Source: Firmicutes bacterium CAG:646
GTDB taxonomy: Bacteria > Bacillota > Clostridia > Lachnospirales > Lachnospiraceae
Direction: 5' to 3'
Assembly: GCA_000432335.1 (NCBI GenBank)
Contig: HF995409.1
Coordinates: forward strand, 16,639-28,932
DNA: 12,294 bases
In this document: piece by piece, positions 1 through 7,322 of the stretch
Numbering within the stretch: position 1 is the stretch's first letter
How the letters are laid out: each line of letters begins with the position of its first letter
Program-made: the position numbers and the translations under genes
The notes under the pieces: model-generated
The model's database searches: none
What the model was told of the DNA's origin: nothing
Seen by the model: the letters and a program-made list of their open reading frames with translations, nothing else

Positions 1-151
1 TGTTGAAGGAAATGTAACAAAAGAGCAGATCAACGCAGCTATGAAAGCAGCTTCCAACGAGTCCTTCGGATACAACGAAGACGAGATCGTATCCAGCGAT
101 ATCGTAGGAATGAAATACGGTTCTCTGTTCGATGCTACTCAGACGTGTTGA
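1..151 (+). pseudogene. gap: 3' fragment of a first glyceraldehyde-3-phosphate dehydrogenase copy
   Basis: Reading from base 2, this encodes a stretch from the C-terminal catalytic half of GAPDH (VEGNVTKEQINAAMKAA, then SSDIVGMKYGSLFDATQT). It then joins, at about base 145, to sequence from near codon 90 of another GAPDH reading, where the frame hits TGA at 149-151. Bases 2-144 align without gaps to 653-795 of the downstream copy, with 18 differences in 143 nt by my count (about 87 percent identity). Only three of 47 residues differ (K/V, K/R, Y/F). That pattern of mostly silent changes suggests this copy comes from a functional paralogue or a related strain, not from a recent exact duplication. 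The last part of this copy (the TMVLPLDNG segment onward) is missing. It could be the residue of a tandem gap pair after a deletion, or an assembly mis-join at a contig edge. The window cuts the left end. Confidence 0.8.
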
Positions 152-922
152 CGTTGTTCTGGAGTGTACAGGATTCTATACATCCAAAGACAAAGCTCAG
201 GCACATATCGATGCAGGCGCTAAACACGTTATCATTTCCGCTCCGGCTGGAAACGATCTGAAAACTATCGTTTACAATGTAAACCATGAAACTCTGACAG
301 CAGATGATCACATCATCTCCGCTGCATCCTGTACAACAAACTGTCTGGCTCCTATGGCAAAAGCTCTGAATGACCTGGCAGCTATCAAAACAGGTATCAT
401 GTGCACAATCCACGCTTACACAGGCGATCAGATGACACTTGACGGACCGCAGAGAAAAGGCGATCTGAGAAGATCCCGTGCAGCTGCAGTTAATATCGTT
501 CCGAACAGCACAGAGCAGTTAATATCGTTCCTAACAGCACAGGCGCTGCAAAAGCTATCGGTCTGGTTATCCCGGAACTGAACGGCAAACTGATCGGCGC
601 TGCTCAGCGTATTCCTACTCCTACAGGATCCACAACTATCCTGACAGCAGTAGTAGAAGGAAACGTTACTGTAGAACAGATCAATGCAGCTATGAAAGCA
701 GCTTCTAATGAGTCCTTCGGATATAACGAGGATGAGATCGTATCCAGCGATATCGTTGGTATGAGATTTGGTTCTCTGTTCGATGCTACTCAGACTATGG
801 TTCTGCCTCTGGACAACGGAACTACTCAGGTTCAGGTTGTATCTTGGTATGACAACGAGAATTCTTACACAAGCCAGATGGTAAGAACAATCAAACATTT
901 CGGAACACTGTTGAACAAATAA
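147..922 (+). pseudogene. gap: Disrupted glyceraldehyde-3-phosphate dehydrogenase (N-terminus missing, frameshifted)
   Basis: GAPDH oxidises and phosphorylates glyceraldehyde-3-phosphate with NAD in glycolysis. From 147 the frame reads VDVVLECTGFYTSKDKA and continues through the active-site motif SAASCTTNCLAP, with the catalytic cysteine codon at 330-332, then HAYTGDQ and RAAAVNIVPNST. At 513 a 29-nt near-duplication shifts the frame. The remainder (GAAKAIGLVIPELNGK to FGTLLNK) is read in the frame of 518-922 and ends in TAA. Removing 29 nt would restore a continuous GAPDH. The NAD-binding Rossmann N-terminus (about 90 residues) is absent and replaced by the fragment of the other copy. As written, no intact GAPDH can be made. 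A naive gene caller would give two pieces, 132-581 and 692-922. An intact gap elsewhere, or an assembly error here, is the likely explanation because this step is central to glycolysis. Confidence 0.88.
486..542 (+). repeat. 28-nt near-identical direct repeat causing the gap frameshift
   Basis: Bases 486-513 and 515-542 are the same 28-nt sequence, beginning gcagttaatatcgtt, with one mismatch (ccg in the first copy, cct in the second). The offset is 29 nt, which is not a multiple of three. Both copies encode the VNIVPNST region of GAPDH. The single silent difference suggests that the two copies derive from two different gap alleles joined head to tail. Confidence 0.9.
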
Positions 923-948
923 TTGTAGTTCTGAACAATAGGCTCATT

Positions 949-985
949 AAGGGTCCGGTCTGTATGGACCGGGCTCTTTGTTTAT
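949..985 (+). terminator. Terminator-like hairpin between gap and pgk
   Basis: The arms aagggtccggtc (949-960) and gaccgggctctt (967-978) pair over 12 positions with two G-T wobbles, around a 6-nt loop. A tttgttt stretch follows. It lies 27 nt after the gap stop and 46 nt before the pgk start, so it could end or attenuate gap transcription. Partial read-through into pgk would be expected if the three genes are co-transcribed. Confidence 0.75.
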
Positions 986-998
986 CTATAGGATAAAC
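980..998. repeat. Perfect 7-bp inverted repeat upstream of pgk
   Basis: gtttatc (980-986) and gataaac (992-998) are perfect inverted repeats with a 5-nt spacer, abutting the preceding terminator hairpin and 18 nt before the pgk ribosome site. It could be an operator or a second small RNA hairpin that defines the pgk message end. Sequence alone does not decide this. Confidence 0.45.
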
Positions 999-1030
999 AA
1001 TTATAAAAAGGTAAAAGGAGGCATCATCCT

Positions 1031-2224
1031 ATGCTTAACAAAAAATCTGTTGATGATATCAACGTAAAAGGAAAAAAAGTACTGGTGCGCTGCGATTTCA
1101 ACGTTCCTCTTCAGGAAGGAAAGATCACAGATGAGAATCGTCTGGTAGCAGCTCTGCCAACAATTAAAAAACTGATTGCTGACGGAGGAAAAGTAATCCT
1201 TTGCTCTCATCTGGGAAAACCGAAGGGAGAGCCGAAGCCGGAAATGTCACTGGCTCCAGTGGCAGTACGTCTGTCTGAACTTCTGGGACAGGAAGTAAAA
1301 TTTGCTGCTGATCCGGAAGTTGTTGGTCCTAATGCAAAAGCAGCAGTGGAAGCTATGCAGGATGGCGAGGTTATCCTTCTGGAGAATACCCGTTACCGTG
1401 CAGAAGAAACCAAAAACGGAGAAGAATTCTCCAAAGAACTGGCTTCTCTGTGTGACGTATTCGTAAACGATGCATTCGGTACCGCTCACAGAGCACACTG
1501 CTCTAACGTAGGCGTTACCAAATTTGTAGATACTGCAGTGGTAGGATACCTGATGCAGAAAGAAATTGATTTCCTGGGTAATGCAGTGAACAATCCTGAG
1601 AGACCATTCGTAGCAATTCTGGGTGGTGCTAAAGTTTCCAGCAAGATTTCCGTTATCAACAACCTGCTGGATAAAGTAGATACTCTGATCATCGGAGGCG
1701 GAATGTCCTATACATTCTCAAAAGCTATGGGCGGACAGATCGGAACTTCTCTTTGTGAGGATGATTATCTGCAGTATGCGCTGGATATGATGAAAAAAGC
1801 AGAAGAAAAAGGTGTGAAACTGCTTCTGCCTCTGGATAACCGTATCGGAGATGCTTTCTCTAACGACTGCAATATCCAGACGGTAAAACGCGGTGAGATC
1901 CCGGATGGCTGGGAAGGCATGGATATCGGACCGGAAACAGAAAAACTGTTTTCAGATGCTGTAAGAGACGCTAAGACTGTTGTATGGAACGGACCGATGG
2001 GATGTTTTGAGATGCCAAACTTTGCTCATGGTACAGAAGCTGTAGCAAAAGCTCTGGCTGAGACAGATGCTACCACGATTATCGGTGGAGGAGATTCCGC
2101 AGCAGCAGTAAATATTCTGGGCTATGGAGATAAGATGACTCACATTTCCACAGGCGGCGGCGCTTCTCTGGAATTCCTGGAAGGAAAAGAACTGCCAGGC
2201 GTAGCGGCAGCTAACGACAAATAG
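1031..2224 (+). CDS. pgk: Phosphoglycerate kinase
   Basis: This cytosolic enzyme transfers the acyl-phosphate of 1,3-bisphosphoglycerate to ADP, the first ATP-forming step of glycolysis. The 397-residue length is normal for bacterial PGK. Signature segments appear in order: VRCDFNVPL near residue 19 (Arg/Asp/Asn substrate site), the basic patch SHLGKPKGEP near 60, LLENTRYRAEET, FVNDAFGTAHRAH, LGGAKVSSK with the hinge and nucleotide region, GGGMSYTF, VVWNGPMGCFE, and the C-terminal GGGDSAAAV and STGGGASLEFLEG loops. The ATG at 1031 follows AGGAGG (1016-1021) at 9-nt spacing. The gene sits between the disrupted gap region and tpiA, the usual clostridial glycolytic order. It is intact and highly conserved, with nothing odd in the reading frame. 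Confidence 0.98.
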   Translation: MLNKKSVDDINVKGKKVLVRCDFNVPLQEGKITDENRLVAALPTIKKLIADGGKVILCSHLGKPKGEPKPEMSLAPVAVRLSELLGQEVKFAADPEVVGPNAKAAVEAMQDGEVILLENTRYRAEETKNGEEFSKELASLCDVFVNDAFGTAHRAHCSNVGVTKFVDTAVVGYLMQKEIDFLGNAVNNPERPFVAILGGAKVSSKISVINNLLDKVDTLIIGGGMSYTFSKAMGGQIGTSLCEDDYLQYALDMMKKAEEKGVKLLLPLDNRIGDAFSNDCNIQTVKRGEIPDGWEGMDIGPETEKLFSDAVRDAKTVVWNGPMGCFEMPNFAHGTEAVAKALAETDATTIIGGGDSAAAVNILGYGDKMTHISTGGGASLEFLEGKELPGVAAANDK

Positions 2225-2282
2225 GTCGCAACTTAGTGAAAACGAGAAAAGCAAAACTTTAAGAAAGAAGGTTCTTCGAATC

Positions 2283-3032
2283 ATGGCAAGAAAGAAAATT
2301 ATTGCTGGTAACTGGAAGATGAATATGACTCCCAGCGAGGCTGTAAAATTAGTGGAAACTCTGAAACCACTGGTGGCAAATGAAGAAGTTGACGTGGTAT
2401 TCTGCGTACCGGCCATCGACATCGTTCCTGTTGTGGAAGCTGCAAAAGGTTCTAACATTCAGGTGGGCGCTGAAAATATGTATTTTGAAGAAAAAGGCGC
2501 TTATACAGGTGAGATCGCTCCGAATATGCTGGTAGATGCAGGGGTAAAATATGTGATCCTTGGACATTCTGAGAGAAGAGGATATTTTGGAGAGACAGAT
2601 GCAGACATCAACAAAAAAATGCACAAAGCATTTGAGCATGGCCTGACACCGATCATGTGCTGCGGAGAATCTCTGGAGCAGAGAGAACAGGGTGTAACCA
2701 TGGACTTCATCCGTCAGCAGGTTAAGATCGGATTCCAGGGACTGAGCGCAGACCAGGCAAAAGAAGCAGTGATCGCTTACGAGCCAATCTGGGCAATCGG
2801 AACTGGTAAAACAGCTACTACGGAGCAGGCGCAGGAAGTATGCGGAAAGATCCGTGAGTGCATCGCTGAGATCTATGATGACGCTACAGCAGCAGCAATC
2901 CGCATTCAGTATGGCGGTTCTGTAAATGCTAAGACAGCAGCAGATCTGTTTGCACAGGCAGACATCGATGGCGGTCTGGTAGGCGGAGCTTCTCTGAAAG
3001 AAGAATTCGGACAGATCGTAAATTACAAATAA
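2283..3032 (+). CDS. tpiA: Triosephosphate isomerase
   Basis: This cytosolic TIM-barrel enzyme interconverts dihydroxyacetone phosphate and glyceraldehyde-3-phosphate. It has 249 residues, the usual family length. The catalytic set is present: Asn10 and Lys12 in GNWKMN, the electrophile His95 in LGHSERR, and the base Glu167 in AYEPIWAIGTGKTAT, which also carries the mobile phosphate-gripping loop. YGGSV and GGLVGGASL form the phosphate site near the C-terminus. The start is preceded by AGAAGG (2266-2271), a moderate ribosome site at 11-nt spacing. It lies 58 nt after pgk with no terminator between them, so the two are probably co-transcribed. A strong terminator follows. Confidence 0.98.
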   Translation: MARKKIIAGNWKMNMTPSEAVKLVETLKPLVANEEVDVVFCVPAIDIVPVVEAAKGSNIQVGAENMYFEEKGAYTGEIAPNMLVDAGVKYVILGHSERRGYFGETDADINKKMHKAFEHGLTPIMCCGESLEQREQGVTMDFIRQQVKIGFQGLSADQAKEAVIAYEPIWAIGTGKTATTEQAQEVCGKIRECIAEIYDDATAAAIRIQYGGSVNAKTAADLFAQADIDGGLVGGASLKEEFGQIVNYK

Positions 3033-3056
3033 ATCTGTTATAGACAGGTAAATGAT

Positions 3057-3111
3057 AAATATCACTATGCAGGGGGGACATGTTCCCACTTTGGCATAGT
3101 GATATTTTTTT
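3057..3111 (+). terminator. Strong intrinsic terminator of the glycolytic operon
   Basis: A perfect 14-bp stem, aaatatcactatgc (3057-3070) with gcatagtgatattt (3094-3107), is closed by a 23-nt loop that can itself form a short GGGA/TCCC pair. A run of T follows immediately (3105-3111). It starts 25 nt after the tpiA stop. The A-rich left flank means it may also act in the other direction. Confidence 0.92.
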
Positions 3112-3152
3112 ATGCTTTTTTAATATTTGAAAGAAGGATTGTTGAGGTAGAG

Positions 3153-3179
3153 TTGAGTAATCTCTGATATTCTCATAAT
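3153..3179 (+). promoter_or_regulatory. Possible sigma-70-type promoter for the phospholipase D/two-component operon
   Basis: CATAAT (3174-3179) is a 5 of 6 match to the -10 consensus, and TTGAGT (3153-3158) is a plausible -35. The 15-nt spacing is short. It is the only good candidate between the tpiA terminator and the AGGAGG (3193-3198) of the next gene, where a new transcript must begin. Confidence 0.35.
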
Positions 3180-3205
3180 AAGAATAAAACAGAGGAGGAA
3201 ATGGT

Positions 3206-4642
3206 ATGGCTGCAAAGAGAGTATGGAAAATTGTCAAAGTTATTCTGGTGGTTGTGGGATTCGTGTTCTTGTATGAGCTGATCGGAATTCTGGTTTCTTA
3301 CGCCTGTCAGCCAAAACTGTCTTCTGGAACAATAAAGAATGTGAATGTGGAAAAATATTATGAGCATACGGAGGGAAATGAGGAACGGGCGGCAGTGATC
3401 GAAAAAAATACGGATGGGCTGCTGCAGCGAATACGTCTCATTCATAACGCCCGGGAGAGCGTGGTGCTGTCCACATTTTCGTTTCGTTCCGATGAGAGCG
3501 GGAAAATTGTTATGGGAGCGCTTTTGGACGCAGCAGATCGGGGAGTAAAGATTCGGCTTTTGGTGGATGGCTTTGAAAGCTGGACGTCCATGGAGGGAAA
3601 CCCGTATTTTTATGCGCTTTCTTCTCATGAACAGGTGGAAATTAAACTTTACAACAGGGCAAATCCTTTCAAACCGTGGAAAATCATGGGACGGATGCAT
3701 GATAAATATCTGATCGCAGATGGAAAAGTATATTTACTGGGAGGAAGAAATACATATAATTACTTTTTAGGCGATTTTTCCGGGCGAAAAAATTATGACA
3801 GAGATATGATCGTATTTTGTGAAAATCCGGGAAAAGATAATTCCGTCTGTAAGCTTCAAAAATATTTTGAAGCCATGTGGAATTCGAAAGAGTGCAGATT
3901 TTTCCATGAAAAAGAAAAATTGCAAGAGAGACGTTCCGTGAAAAAAGCGGTGGAAAATCTGAAAGCATGTTATACTGAGTACAATGAAAAGAATTACAGA
4001 TGGATAGAAGACGATGATTACAGAAAAGATACCTTTGAGACAGAAAATGTAAGCCTTTTGTTCAATCCCATCCATACCCGGGCGAAAGAATCGGTGGTCT
4101 GGTATCAACTGGGAGAATTGATGAAAAAGGCGAAGGAACGAGTGGTCATTCATACGCCGTATATTATCTGTAATGATATGATGTACGATACCTGGAGTGA
4201 AATCGCGGCTTGTGTGCCATGTTTTGCATCCATGACAAATTCGGCTGCAAACAATGGAAATCCTTTCGGTTCGGCAGATTACGATAAGAACCGGGAGAAA
4301 ATCCTGAATACGGGCGTGGATATCTGGGAATACGAAGGAGGACATTCTTACCATGGCAAGAGTATTTTGATTGATGATGATATTTCCGTAGTAGGGTCTT
4401 TCAATATGGATATGCGAAGCGCTTATCTGGATACGGAAATCATGCTGGTCGTGAAAAGTAAAGAAGTAAATGAGCAGTTGGCGGCAAATATGAAAAAATA
4501 TGAGATGGAATCCCGACAGATCAAATCGGATGGCACCTATGAGAATCCTTATCAGGTGAAACCGGTAGAGCTTACAGAAAAGAAGAGAAAAAATATGACA
4601 TTTATTCAAAAATATTTGGGGTGGTCCAGATTTTTGTTTTAA
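3206..4642 (+). CDS. Membrane-anchored phospholipase D family protein, cardiolipin synthase-like (ClsC/YmdC type)
   Basis: A 478-residue protein with two complete HKD motifs, the hallmark of the phospholipase D superfamily: HxKxxxxD at His165/Lys167/Asp172 and at His383/Lys385/Asp390. Each is followed by the expected glycine-rich partner, LLGGRNTYNYF after the first and VVGSFNMDMRSAYLDTE after the second. Residues 8-31 form one N-terminal hydrophobic segment, so the catalytic domain is probably tethered to the membrane. A middle region with NPIHTRAKE, WYQLGELM and HTPYI resembles ClsC-type cardiolipin synthases, which make cardiolipin from phosphatidyl donors. Another phosphatidyltransferase or phospholipase activity cannot be excluded. 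The ATG at 3206 has AGGAGG 7 nt upstream. It ends 16 nt before a response regulator, which suggests one transcript and a link to envelope sensing. Confidence 0.88.
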   Translation: MAAKRVWKIVKVILVVVGFVFLYELIGILVSYACQPKLSSGTIKNVNVEKYYEHTEGNEERAAVIEKNTDGLLQRIRLIHNARESVVLSTFSFRSDESGKIVMGALLDAADRGVKIRLLVDGFESWTSMEGNPYFYALSSHEQVEIKLYNRANPFKPWKIMGRMHDKYLIADGKVYLLGGRNTYNYFLGDFSGRKNYDRDMIVFCENPGKDNSVCKLQKYFEAMWNSKECRFFHEKEKLQERRSVKKAVENLKACYTEYNEKNYRWIEDDDYRKDTFETENVSLLFNPIHTRAKESVVWYQLGELMKKAKERVVIHTPYIICNDMMYDTWSEIAACVPCFASMTNSAANNGNPFGSADYDKNREKILNTGVDIWEYEGGHSYHGKSILIDDDISVVGSFNMDMRSAYLDTEIMLVVKSKEVNEQLAANMKKYEMESRQIKSDGTYENPYQVKPVELTEKKRKNMTFIQKYLGWSRFLF

Positions 4643-4658
4643 ATAAAGGGGGAATTTG

Positions 4659-5330
4659 ATGTTTAAGATTCTGATTGCAGAGGATGACAACGAATTGTGT
4701 CAGCTTTTTAAAAAAGTGCTGAATAAGCATGGATATCAGGTACTGTGCGCGGCAGATGGAAAAGAGGCGCTGGAGCTTGTGGAAAAAGAGTATATCGATC
4801 TCATTATTACAGATATCATGATGCCGGTGATGGACGGTTATACGTTTATTTCTCAGCTTCGTCAGGCGGGAATACAGACGCCGGTGCTGATGATCACTGC
4901 CAAAAGTAATTTTGACGATATGCGTCAGGGATTTTTGTCCGGCAGTGACGATTATATGGTAAAACCGGTGAATGTAAATGAGATGGTGCTGCGGGTGGGG
5001 GCGCTTCTGCGCCGCGCCCAGATCCTGAACGAACACAAAATTGTCATTGGAAAGACGGAATTAGATTATGACACGGTGACGGTAAAAAGCGGTGACGAGG
5101 TTCAGGAACTGCCGAAAAAAGAATTTCAGCTTTTGTACAAGCTGGCGGCGTCTCCGGGAAGGACGTACACGAAACAGCAGATCATGGATGATATCTGGGG
5201 GTATAGCTCAGAGGCAGATCCCCATACGGTGGAGGTGCATATCGGCAGACTGCGGGAGCACCTGAAAAATAATCAGGACATAGAAATCGTCACTATGCGG
5301 GGGATTGGATATAAGGTGGTTAAAAAATGA
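4659..5330 (+). CDS. OmpR/PhoB-family response regulator
   Basis: A 223-residue cytosolic DNA-binding regulator. The receiver domain (about 1-118) has the acidic pair Asp9/Asp10, phospho-acceptor Asp52 in ITDIMMPVMDG, switch Thr80 in MITAKS and Lys102 in MVKPVN. The C-terminal winged helix (about 125-223) shows the family motifs LPKKEFQLLYKLA, WGYSSEADPHTVEVHIGRLR and VTMRGIGYKVV. I chose ATG 4659, preceded by AAGGGGG at close spacing; an in-frame TTG at 4656 would add one residue and is less likely. It overlaps the kinase gene by ATGA at 5327-5330, the classic translationally coupled two-component pair. All phosphorylation residues are present, so it should be functional. Its target genes are unknown; the upstream cardiolipin synthase-like gene is a natural candidate. 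Confidence 0.97.
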   Translation: MFKILIAEDDNELCQLFKKVLNKHGYQVLCAADGKEALELVEKEYIDLIITDIMMPVMDGYTFISQLRQAGIQTPVLMITAKSNFDDMRQGFLSGSDDYMVKPVNVNEMVLRVGALLRRAQILNEHKIVIGKTELDYDTVTVKSGDEVQELPKKEFQLLYKLAASPGRTYTKQQIMDDIWGYSSEADPHTVEVHIGRLREHLKNNQDIEIVTMRGIGYKVVKK

Positions 5331-6370
5331 AAAAGAAGGAAAACGAAAAAGGATTGAAGATCCGCTCCTATCTGACGGGAGTGATCTGGGGCGCATTGGG
5401 AGTGTCCATGGTACTTTCTGCTTTGCTTTTTGCAGTGCTGAGTTATTTTTTTAACCTTCCGAAAAGTATTCCAGCGATTGGCTGGCTGCTGATTTTTAAT
5501 ACTCTCATATCCGGCGTAATCACAGCATTTTTAAATGGAAAGATACTGGCGCCCATTACAAAACTCAGTCAGGCGATGACAAAGGTATCGGAGGGGGATT
5601 TTACCCAGCAGTTACAGACCTCCAGCCGTATCAAAGAAATCAGTGAATCCTGCAAAAGTTTCAATATCATGACAAAGGAATTGCGGGCAACGGAACTTTT
5701 GCAGACGGATTTTGTGTCCAATGTCTCTCATGAGATCAAAACGCCCATCAATGCCATCGAGGGGTATACTACGCTGCTGCAGGGGGAGGAACTTTCCCGG
5801 GAGCAGGAAGAATATGTGGAGAAAATCTTATATAATACGAGAAGACTTTCCGGGCTTGTGGGGAATATTCTGTTGCTGTCCAGACTGGAGAATCAGAATA
5901 TTCCCATGAAAAAAGAAACGTACCGGCTGGATGAGCAGATCCGGCAGACAATTCTTTCGCTGGAAGAAAAATGGACAGAAAAAGAGATAGAATTTCAGGT
6001 GGATATGGAAAATATCTGTTATATGGGAAATGAAGGTCTGCTGATGCATATCTGGATCAATCTTTTGGATAATGCGATCAAATTCAGTCCGAAAAAGGGA
6101 ATAATTGCAATCCGACTGAAAGAGGAAGCGGATGGAGTGATTTTTGTGATTGCAGATGACGGACCGGGAGTATCTGAGAAGGTGAGAAGCCGGATGTTTG
6201 ATAAGTTTTATCAGGCAGACGGATCCCACAAAGCGGAGGGAAATGGTCTGGGGCTTGCGCTGGTAAAGCGTATTCTTGATTTGCATGACGGAACGATAGA
6301 AGTAAAAAACAGGGATTATGGCGGATGTGAATTTTCTGTCCGCCTGCCTGTTGATAAAAATATAAGATAA
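5327..6370 (+). CDS. Sensor histidine kinase with minimal extracytoplasmic loop
   Basis: A 347-residue membrane sensor kinase, partner of the overlapping response regulator. Two hydrophobic helices (about 16-42 and 48-69) are joined by only about six residues, so there is almost no external sensor domain, as in intramembrane-sensing kinases. A HAMP-like linker (about 70-120, ILAPITKLSQAMT and VSEGDF) leads to the HisKA dimerisation helix with phospho-acceptor His135 in VSHEIKTPINAIEGY. The catalytic ATPase domain follows: N box with Asn249 in NLLDNAIKFS, G1 box IADDGPGV, F box MFDKFYQAD and G2 box GNGLGLAL near 305-312. All expected boxes are present. Lack of a periplasmic domain implies sensing in the membrane or through a partner such as a transporter; no BceAB-type transporter is adjacent. 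The phospholipase D-like gene just upstream makes membrane lipid state an attractive but unproven signal. Confidence 0.96.
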   Translation: MKKKENEKGLKIRSYLTGVIWGALGVSMVLSALLFAVLSYFFNLPKSIPAIGWLLIFNTLISGVITAFLNGKILAPITKLSQAMTKVSEGDFTQQLQTSSRIKEISESCKSFNIMTKELRATELLQTDFVSNVSHEIKTPINAIEGYTTLLQGEELSREQEEYVEKILYNTRRLSGLVGNILLLSRLENQNIPMKKETYRLDEQIRQTILSLEEKWTEKEIEFQVDMENICYMGNEGLLMHIWINLLDNAIKFSPKKGIIAIRLKEEADGVIFVIADDGPGVSEKVRSRMFDKFYQADGSHKAEGNGLGLALVKRILDLHDGTIEVKNRDYGGCEFSVRLPVDKNIR

Positions 6371-6394
6371 AACACAGTAGAGAGGATAGTTATT

Positions 6395-7255
6395 ATGAGT
6401 GAAAAAATAGCATTTATTGCAGATTCCTGCGCGGATTTGCCGGAAGAAATCAGAAAAAGAGAAAACGTATTTATCCTTCCGGTGATTGTTTCCTGTCGGG
6501 GAAAAGAATACTTAGATGGAGAAGAGATTTTTGCGGAAACCATTTATCAGAATCAGAAAGAGGGCGAGGTTCCGTCCACCTCTCTTCCTACCGGAGAAAT
6601 GGTGGAGAAAATATTAACCTCCGTGATACAGAATGGATATGAAAAAGCGGTAATCTTTACTATGTCTTCTGCCATTTCCGGGACGTGGAACCTTTGCAGA
6701 TTATTGTGCGAAGAATGCAGCCATCTGGAGTGTATCGTTTTTGATTCCGGTATGGCAAGTCTGGCAGAAGGAGCGCTGCTGGTGGAAATTATGGAAGAAG
6801 TAGAGCGGGGAGAACTGGAGTGGAAAGATATGGAGAGCCGTTTGCAGCAGTTGAAAAAGAATACCCATGCATATTTTGGCATCGATACGCTGGAATTTTT
6901 GCAGAAAAACGGAAGAATCGGGAAAGCGACAGCATTTGCAGGAAATCTGTTAAATATTATGCCGGTGCTGTCTTTTGATGAAAATGGAGTGATCACTCCT
7001 GTAGAAAAAGTTCGGGGAAAGAGAAAACGACTGAACCGACTGAAAGAAATAGCACTGGAACATATTGGAGAACACAAAAAATATCGTCTGTATTTTGTTG
7101 ACGGCGGATGTCCTGAGATGGCAGATACGCTGAAAAAAGAAATTATCGACGCTTCCGGGGAAGCAAGAGTGCTGACATCCGAACTGGGATGTGCCCTTGC
7201 AGCACATCTTGGAAAAAATCTGGTGGGCGTCTGCGTTCAGATTATAGAAGAATAA
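6395..7255 (+). CDS. DegV family fatty-acid-binding protein
   Basis: A 286-residue soluble protein of the DegV/FakB family, which bind a fatty acid and present it to the kinase FakA for phosphorylation and entry into phospholipid synthesis. The start has the typical IADSCADLPEE segment. The conserved lipid-pocket stretches follow: STSLPTGEM near 61-70, FTMSSAISGTWN near 90, DSGMASLAEGALLVE near 115, and the C-terminal domain segments FGIDTLEFLQKNGRIG and LNIMPVLSF, followed by the basic KVRGKRKRL. It starts 24 nt after the kinase gene with ribosome site AGAGGA (6381-6386) and no terminator between, so it may be the last gene of that operon. No FakA-like kinase gene is present nearby. The family assignment is firm; the fatty acid bound is not knowable from sequence. 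Confidence 0.95.
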   Translation: MSEKIAFIADSCADLPEEIRKRENVFILPVIVSCRGKEYLDGEEIFAETIYQNQKEGEVPSTSLPTGEMVEKILTSVIQNGYEKAVIFTMSSAISGTWNLCRLLCEECSHLECIVFDSGMASLAEGALLVEIMEEVERGELEWKDMESRLQQLKKNTHAYFGIDTLEFLQKNGRIGKATAFAGNLLNIMPVLSFDENGVITPVEKVRGKRKRLNRLKEIALEHIGEHKKYRLYFVDGGCPEMADTLKKEIIDASGEARVLTSELGCALAAHLGKNLVGVCVQIIEE

Positions 7256-7322
7256 AGACTTTTTTCTTCCTTACTTTTGTGATAAACTAAGATATAAGTT
7301 TGAAAAAAGAGAGGAAATCGTT

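Noticed and set aside
428..898. Long open frame on the minus strand across gap
   Set aside because: It is antisense to GAPDH coding sequence, is rich in Cys, Ser and His as expected of a reverse-frame shadow, and has no ribosome site or recognisable domain.
3767..4690. 307-codon minus-strand open frame across the phospholipase D-like gene
   Set aside because: The plus strand holds a protein with both HKD motifs, a good ribosome site and tight spacing to the next gene. The antisense frame has no recognisable motif.
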